Source of the DNA: Thuidium tamariscinum
Taxonomy: Eukaryota > Streptophyta > Bryopsida > Hypnales > Thuidiaceae
Assembly (NCBI GenBank): GCA_947034885.2
Contig: OX344749.2
Location: forward strand, 14,523,501 to 14,587,500
Direction of reading: 5' to 3'
DNA length: 64,000 nucleotides
Part shown: positions 57,726-64,000 of the stretch, one piece after another
Layout: every line of letters begins with the position of its first letter
Position numbering within the stretch: position 1 is the stretch's first letter
The notes under the pieces: model-generated
What the model was told of the DNA's origin: nothing
Seen by the model: only the letters and a program-made list of their open reading frames with translations
The model's database searches: none
Made by a program: the position numbers and the translations under genes

Positions 57726-60700
57726 TTAAAAAGTATCGGTAAAGGTCGACGAAGCCTCGAGATCGTCCCACTCGAGCTCTGCACCTTTGTCTTCCGGCTC
57801 TAGCACGGTCGAGGTGATGCTCAGAGGGGCGTCAAGAGGAGGAGGTGTCTGTTGCACAACAAAAGACACCATGCACATACCTTCAGAACAACATGGATCA
57901 CAACCCCCTAAGCACTAAGCCCTAAAAACCAAAAGTGTCTGCTTTCGTATCTATACAAGTTAAATTTCATTAGAGAAACTTCGTTTGAGGAACTTCAAGG
58001 AGGTTAACAAAAATACCAACAGAGAAAAAAAAAGGTACCCAGCAATTTTGAAAGATACAATATCAACTATTAGCTCTCAAAGCGGGGTCTCTAAATCTGT
58101 TATAGCTTAGACATGTAGGAAATCAGAATCCCATAACTGTGAGGGAGCATTGGCATCAGTGCTTACCATACTGCGTACAAGGGGCCAATTGAAGCCTCGG
58201 AAAAATGGATGTTTCTTGATGTCATGTGCACCACGTTGAGAGCCCAGTCGCGTCGTAGGGTCCCTATTTAGAAGGTCCCGTATCAACACCTTTGCTTCCA
58301 GACTCACCTGCAATTTGGTCTCGTCAAAAAAAACCCTTCACACAAGAAATTCAAAATCCAGATAACGAGAGCATCTAAGGATTACGCAACGGGAATTCAT
58401 TTGACAGTGCTGAGCGCACTTACAGGGATGTTGGATGGGAAGTAGAGCTTCTTGTTCAGCACATAGTCGAAGGTCTTCTGTCGATTCTTTCCTCGGAATG
58501 GTGTGCGCCCAAACAGCATTTCATACAGCAATATACCTGCAAAGGTCACTGAGTTTTCAGACTTGTAGGCAAGACTATTACCAAGATGTAACTTGGACGC
58601 AAGTGCCATGCGTTGAACTGAGTATCGAGCAATACCCAGATCATTGTCAGCCTTGCTTCTGTGACGTACACTCAAACCTCTATTATGGCTATCTCTACAA
58701 TGACATCCTCGAATATTTTGCACACTTGACACACTCTCAATGAATTGTACAGTTGACACACCTGTCACACGTTCAACCTGTGTCATCGTGAAAAAGTTGG
58801 GACCCTACCACGTTGTAAGATTAAAGCAGTTTTGAGTGTACTCAATGGGACCAGCAACCAAGTAAACAGAAGCTAGAGGGAGAAGTCTCACCTAAGGCCC
58901 ACCAATCCACGGCGCTGCTATGCCCTTGACCTGAAATAATCTCCTGCACAGCAAATCCTCTAAAATCACATCCAGAAATGAGCGGCCAGAATCTCTTTGA
59001 AACTTGAACATGAATCTACCCCGAGATCTTCTACGCTGATTAGGGGTTTTAAGGGGACCAAAAAATTAAAGGGACTCATCATGGAAAACTGTAGGTGATT
59101 GAAACATGATATACAACCCCCAGGCACTTCAATAACTATTGATGTACAGAAAATGTAGATATTTATTTAGAGCGAAACGTCAATTAATTAGTGTAGGTCC
59201 CCTTAAAACCCCTATTCAGAGTAGAAAACCTAGTCGTATTACAATTACACAGGTACAATTGGCAGGGATTCATGCGGTTAGATTTTCTAAAACATCTCTG
59301 GTGGAGATATCGTCATGTGGGTGTAAATGACCAACGGAGACGCAGCAATGCAATCAACGAACTACAGGGCGTTCTTACAGGGGCTATATACTCTTCAGTC
59401 CCCACGAAAGAGTTGGACGGTATATCTGGCTCAATACACAGCACAGGGCGGCTCACGTTCTTCGATTTCTTAACTTGCTTCTTCGACTTCACAGGAGGAA
59501 TCAGCTGCATGACAGACGCCACTGCCTCTTAGTACAAACGACCGGAGGGATCGAGTTCAGTCATGAATTACGAAGCGTGTGAAGCAGTGTGTTCGACCTC
59601 GCTATGAACCTTCGCAAGAATTGAATAAAAGGTAATGTACACGTTTAGATTCAGAGTGAGGACAACAACCTGCACTCGCGGTGAGGTCATAAATGACAGG
59701 TCAAAGTCGGTCAGTTGAACATGCCCACTCTCTGTGACCAAAATGTTCTCGGGTTTTAAGTCTCTGTAGACCACCCCTGCAATCGAAAATCTCAACAAAA
59801 ACGCATTAGATACCTACAAAGAATCCTTCACCTTCCACGCACCCGTAACAAACACTCTCACAACAGAATTTCTAGGAACACTAAACCCTAAACCCTAAAC
59901 CAGCCACTTGCAATGATGTTCAAGGCAGATATCGCACTTACCTTTACAATGCAGGTACTCTAATGCAAGCACCACCTCTGCAGCGTAGAACCTGTACCCC
60001 GCCCCCCAAAAGGCTCAGCGATTGCTTAACCTCGCAGTTTGCAACAGAAGCATTGCACGCGGCGCAGCCACAAACTGCAACGAAACACATGTTGTAGAGG
60101 ACGCATACACACCATAGCCACGCAGAATGACATACCTGGCGGAGTCTTCCCGGAAACGTTTTAAAGGTTGTCTCTCCAACACCAAGAACAGTTCACCGCC
60201 CGCACAGAAGTCCGTAATCAAACACACATGCGTCGCAGTCTGCAAATTGCGAATTCCACACCGTCCTCAAGCTCTGCACTTCGACTTCCAACTCAACACT
60301 TGGATCCAAAGCTAGGGTTAACCCTAAAGAACCCAGATTTCATGGCTTAAAAATCTTCAACGCGAATGATCATATTTCAAACGGAACCAAATTCTATATC
60401 GCCGGAATCAGAGAAGTACATTGCATGCGTTGGTCAGAATTAAAATTAGAACTTGAACAGGACGCATAGGAGTACCTGGAAAGACGCATAGAGGGTGGGC
60501 AGGAACGGATGGTCCATGAGCTCCAAGATCTGCCGTTCAGCGCAAGCGCGGTGTACCTTGTTCCGATCCAGCATTACCATCTTGTCCATGGCCTTCATGG
60601 CAAACACCTGGTCCGTTCCCCGCAACTCCACCAGATGGACGCTTCCCGTGTCACCACATCCCAGTGGCTTGATGGGCTTGAAGTGCTTCAACCCCAGCCT

Positions 60701-63700
60701 CAGCCCTTCGCTTCGAATCTGCTCACATCATAACACCAAGCTCATCAAGTAAACTCTCACTTCTCTGCCATCCTCCTTGGTTACCCCAAACGGCCGAATG
60801 TTCCAGATTCAAGTCTTTTGTAATGCGTTTTGCACCCTTCTCTATCTCTTTTCGACATCCTGTGTTCCTGAGTTGTACCTCTCAAAAGTACTTCGACAAT
60901 GCTCAAAAAATGTTCAAATTATCGAACGCCATTCCTAGTAACTGTCCTACAATCTGCAATGGAAAATGTTCTCACTGCAACTACGATCACATGCAACCAT
61001 GATTCAAATATTCAAGCTACCTTTATAATGGCTTCCCATGCAGGAGTCCCGCCCATGTGTGGCTTCGGGTGAACCAACTTTGAGTGACTTGCCCACAAAA
61101 GTTCCGGTTTCTGCAAATTTCAGGTGCTTCCCAATCAGAATCAGGAAGTTACATCGAGGTTTCAAACAACAAAGGGTTCACAGAAGTGGACGTGAAGGCA
61201 AGCGCACCGAATTTGCGTCGGGCAGCTCACGAACTGCGACGTCAATGTTACGCGCCGTCTCTTGCACCTGAAAAATTCTCCACCAGCAATGAAGTGAGAT
61301 TTCTTACTATCACGGTGTCCGTCACGCTTGAAGCGAGCTTTGGTGATTCTGACTCACGAGCTACGAAGTGAGATTCCATGATTTTTCAAGAAGTCTGCCA
61401 GGATTGTAGAGATTTTCGATCGACTCACCAGCCTTGCGTTTGCTCTCTCGGCATTCTCTGACAATCGATGACGCACAGGCTCCACAAGCTCACTGCCGTC
61501 CAGTTGCACTCCAATGAAGTACTGCAACTCGCCCTGAACTCATCAAAGAAACCTGTGTGATCAATCGTCGTTTTCACTTATTTCCAAAGTGCAATTGCCG
61601 AGATCAATTTTTCAACCCTTAAACCGTTTTGCATGCAACTTAATCGTGCCATTTAGCTGTAGAGAGAAATCCACCTTCTGGTCGCGCATAGCCTGCAGGT
61701 GGAAGAGGTTCCAGAAAGGTTTTCCTGCAACAGTTACCAGACACGCGCATTGCGTAGTTTAGGCCCCATGAAATCACACTCTAGGTGCTTTTCTCTTTTT
61801 CTTTTTGTCAGTCTAATGATTTGCGCTGGTAATAAAATTTCGTGGCATAGATGGCGAATTAAGTGCTGGATAGTGAGTACCGCTCTTGGTGTAATTCAGC
61901 AACTGCACTGTAATGTCTCTGGTCTCTTTGATTGCGTCTCGTATCAGCTGCACTGTCTTCTGATCCGTGTCTGGCCCTTGCAAAAACCTGGCCATTTCAC
62001 ATTTTAATTCACAACTGAAAAGTCTCATAACTCCATAAATACGCAGATGCCAAGTTAATTGAACCTGACTACAGAAATCAGATCCACCATGGAAAAGCAA
62101 AGCTGACCTGCAATTGCGACCCAGAATCTCCTCACGAGTATACTCCGTCAGCTCCAAGAACTCATCGGATGCGAAAATCTGCACAAAACATGGACCATTA
62201 GAAATCACTCACGGGACTGCTAACATCAGAAGGTGGACTACAGGTGGGTATTCTGCTCCTCTTGTGCTCAAGCAATCGGAAAGGACACAGTAGCACCCGT
62301 GCGCTTACAATCGGATTGTCAGGAAGACGCGGATCTGTGATGACGAAATTCTTCTCAATTCGCTCCAGCGTCGTGGCCAAGTCAATTCCGCGCCGAATAC
62401 CCAAAGTGCGATCGAAATCATCTCGGCTCGGAGGCCGCTCGGCTCCCGCCATCGGTTCTAAGTCTAAGTCGAAATCCGTCATTGTCTCAGTCTCCCGTGC
62501 TCGCTGCGACTTCCCCAGCCTGTGCACAAACCTCATAAATCAGCAACCATCTGAAAACCGACAGCCTGCATGCAATTGTGTCCCAATTGTGTAGGCAAGT
62601 GAGAATCTAGTAATAATAACGCGAGGTCGGTGGTGGTTCAGTGACGGGAGAGCACTTAATATGCTATTTATAAAATTTTCGCAGTTCCTCATCAATGCTT
62701 CATAAATCATGCATGACCGATAGTTGTAGGAAAACACTGTAATTAACTTTGCATTTGCTAAGTCGTTTGAATTTCGGAGCGTGCAGTGAGAGAATGGCAG
62801 GTTTGCTATACCCGAGGAGAGATAAGAATCCGGAGGTGCGCTTACTGCGACTGAGGCCAAGCTCCGACACGCCAGAGAGCTTAGGAGTGCGATAGCTCGC
62901 GTAGGGATCACTAGAGTGACGCTCTCCTGGTGCGGGGAGTGACAACAGTGGAGGAGGGGAGATGGATGCTCCGTCGCCTTCAATCGGTTGCTGCGCCGGC
63001 GTCGCCGGCGCCGGTTTCTTAAACGCACCCACGAGCTCCGTCACGGACTCCGTTGCCTTGTCTTTCTGGCGCGCTGCAATCATTTCACAGCCCAAAGTAT
63101 TTCCTCGGTCAGGAAAACCACAATGCAATCACAATTCCAGCAACATGACATGTTTCAAAACACGATCACGCACTTCAACAAGGCGTGGTTCCCAAAATTC
63201 TGGCATTCCAAGTGCACAAACTACTAAGCCGTTCTTTGTGATAGGTGTCTGGAAACTAATGTACCACTTTCTTGCAATTTCACCACTTCAATCAAAATGG
63301 CGATCTGCGTTCCAATGCAAGAGGAAATGCAGTCTTATCCATTAAGATAGTTCAGAGCTAGCTCCAGATTTGTGTTCAAAGCGCAAGTACCCAGTCGAGC
63401 TCTAAAAACTAATTAGAATTAAGACTCGTGGAGCTTCACCGTTTCCGTCGGGCCAGTGAAGCTTGCGCCAATCTTACTGATATCTGCCATTGTTGTGAAT
63501 ACGAGTTTCAACTGCGAAGAGCAAAGCTAAGCAAAGAGAAGGAATGATATAATACGAGACTGACCATCGTAGCGAATGAGCGACTCTGGCAAGCCGTTGG
63601 GGCGACGAGCTTTCTCCTTGGCACCCTCCGTGTACTTGCTCACTTCCACCTGCATTCTGGTGGAGCCAACAACCTCACCAACAATCGATCAGATCGTACA

Positions 63701-64000
63701 AAACCAGAAACATAGGACATGTAAGCATTGACAGTCAATGGCTCTCGAGATTGAATTCTATTCGACCGACGTTGCGACTTACCCGATGAATTTGACGACC
63801 TTGTCATTTTCGTCCTTGATGGGGGTGATGGTGAGCAAGTTCCAGAACATGCTCCCGTCCTTGCGGTAGTTCAGCAATCGTCCGCAGAAATTCTTCCCCG
63901 TCTTCACGGCCTGCCGGATCTTCTCCACGTCTGCGGGGTCCGTTTCGGGACCCTGCAGGAATCGGCAATTGTGTCCGATGACTTCCTTAGCGCTGTACCC
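57726..64000 (-). CDS. PHOT: Phototropin (LOV1-LOV2 blue-light receptor Ser/Thr kinase), 5' end beyond window
   Basis: Nineteen exons give 781 residues in one phase-consistent frame: 63783-64000, 63565-63656, 62812-63073, 62309-62519, 62108-62178, 61881-61987, 61675-61724, 61429-61533, 61208-61267, 61021-61110, 60476-60718, 60136-60239, 59942-59991, 59670-59776, 59379-59525, 58892-58943, 58424-58536, 58167-58307, 57726-57848. LOV1 enters from the edge (GHNCRFLQG, flavin-adduct Cys 12 of the visible part). LOV2 is complete ([14 protein letters not shown], Cys 284; [30 protein letters not shown]). The AGCVIII kinase has [11 protein letters not shown] Lys near 464, YRDLKPEN, the subfamily's DFD in place of DFG, a Lys-rich activation-loop insertion ([10 protein letters not shown]), [11 protein letters not shown] and DWWALG. 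It drives phototropism, chloroplast movement and similar responses at the plasma membrane. About 150-250 N-terminal residues are missing. The activation-loop intron has a weak donor (GTTGTT). No disruption was seen. Confidence 0.95.
59029..59226. mobile_element. Foldback MITE in a phototropin intron (about 198 bp)
   Basis: The left arm contains TTCTACGCTGATTAGGGG followed by TTTTAAGGGGACC. The right arm is its reverse complement with two mismatches over 31 bp. It lies in the intron between the EEYIAP and EIISGQG exons. No convincing target duplication was identified; TA at the inner GGGG border is possible. Non-coding. Confidence 0.65.
59881..59901. repeat. Short telomere-like (CTAAACC)3 tract in a phototropin intron
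   Basis: Three consecutive plant-type telomere units lie inside the intron between the exons encoding ALEYLHCK and GVVYRDLK. Such interstitial telo-boxes are common near plant genes; being intronic, its role is uncertain. Confidence 0.8.

Noticed and set aside
59272..59532. Plus-strand frame of 86 codons over the phototropin activation-loop exon.
   Set aside because: It is the antisense shadow of exon 59379-59525.
60309..60332. TTAACCCTAAAGAACCCAG in a phototropin intron resembles the TTAA-CCCTTAAATGACCC terminus of the piggyBac element.
   Set aside because: No matching inverted end was found nearby, and the preceding GGG makes it a simple GGGTTAACCC palindrome. Treated as chance.

Overview
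This is nuclear DNA of a land plant. Two multi-exon genes identify it: the 3' part of a phototropin blue-light receptor kinase (minus strand, 57.7-64.0 kb, running off the right edge) and a DUF707-family gene (plus strand, 42.6-47.5 kb). Their short GT-AG introns, the AT-rich intergenic DNA and the TTAA-inserting DNA transposons suggest a non-seed plant such as a bryophyte. That lineage guess is weak; 'land plant' is firm.

Most of the window is transposon DNA, and TTAA-targeting (piggyBac-type) elements dominate. An apparently complete element spans 50535-56141. It is flanked by TTAA, has perfect 16-bp terminal inverted repeats and an uninterrupted 1111-codon transposase frame with the DDD signatures and a C-terminal Cys-rich domain. 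An overlapping upstream frame (ORF1) has no family I recognise. A second, dead element runs from TTAA 2730 to TTAA 22727. It carries a diverged copy of the same ORF1 at its 5' side and a stop-riddled transposase at 20.3-21.7 kb. It looks about 20 kb long because three solo LTRs, one nested in another, sit inside it. Seven short non-autonomous elements have TTAA or TTAA-like ends: a family of about 0.92 kb in five copies and two small ones of 222 and 393 bp.

Layout: 0-0.25 kb, C-terminal fragment of a hAT transposase. 1.4-2.56 kb, TTAA element carrying a Mutator-like insertion. 2.73-22.73 kb, dead piggyBac with solo LTRs at 2.77-6.94 (-), 9.32-16.67 (-) and, nested, 10.89-14.38 (+). 22.73-25.1 kb, three small DNA elements. 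25.84-30.51 kb, a fourth solo LTR of the same family. 30.5-40.1 kb, AT-rich DNA with small inverted-repeat elements (CACTA-, Mutator-, Harbinger- and TTAA-type). 40.1-42.6 kb, GC-richer upstream flank. 42.6-47.5 kb, DUF707 gene. 48.6-50.4 kb, three small elements. 50.5-56.1 kb, intact piggyBac. 57.7-64 kb, phototropin.

The two host genes are unrelated in function (light sensing at the plasma membrane; an endomembrane protein of unknown activity). No bacterial-type features, rRNA, tRNA or CRISPR were seen. Exon borders were placed by eye from GT/AG sites, reading frame and family conservation. Repeat boundaries rest on terminal repeats and target-site duplications read directly from the sequence.
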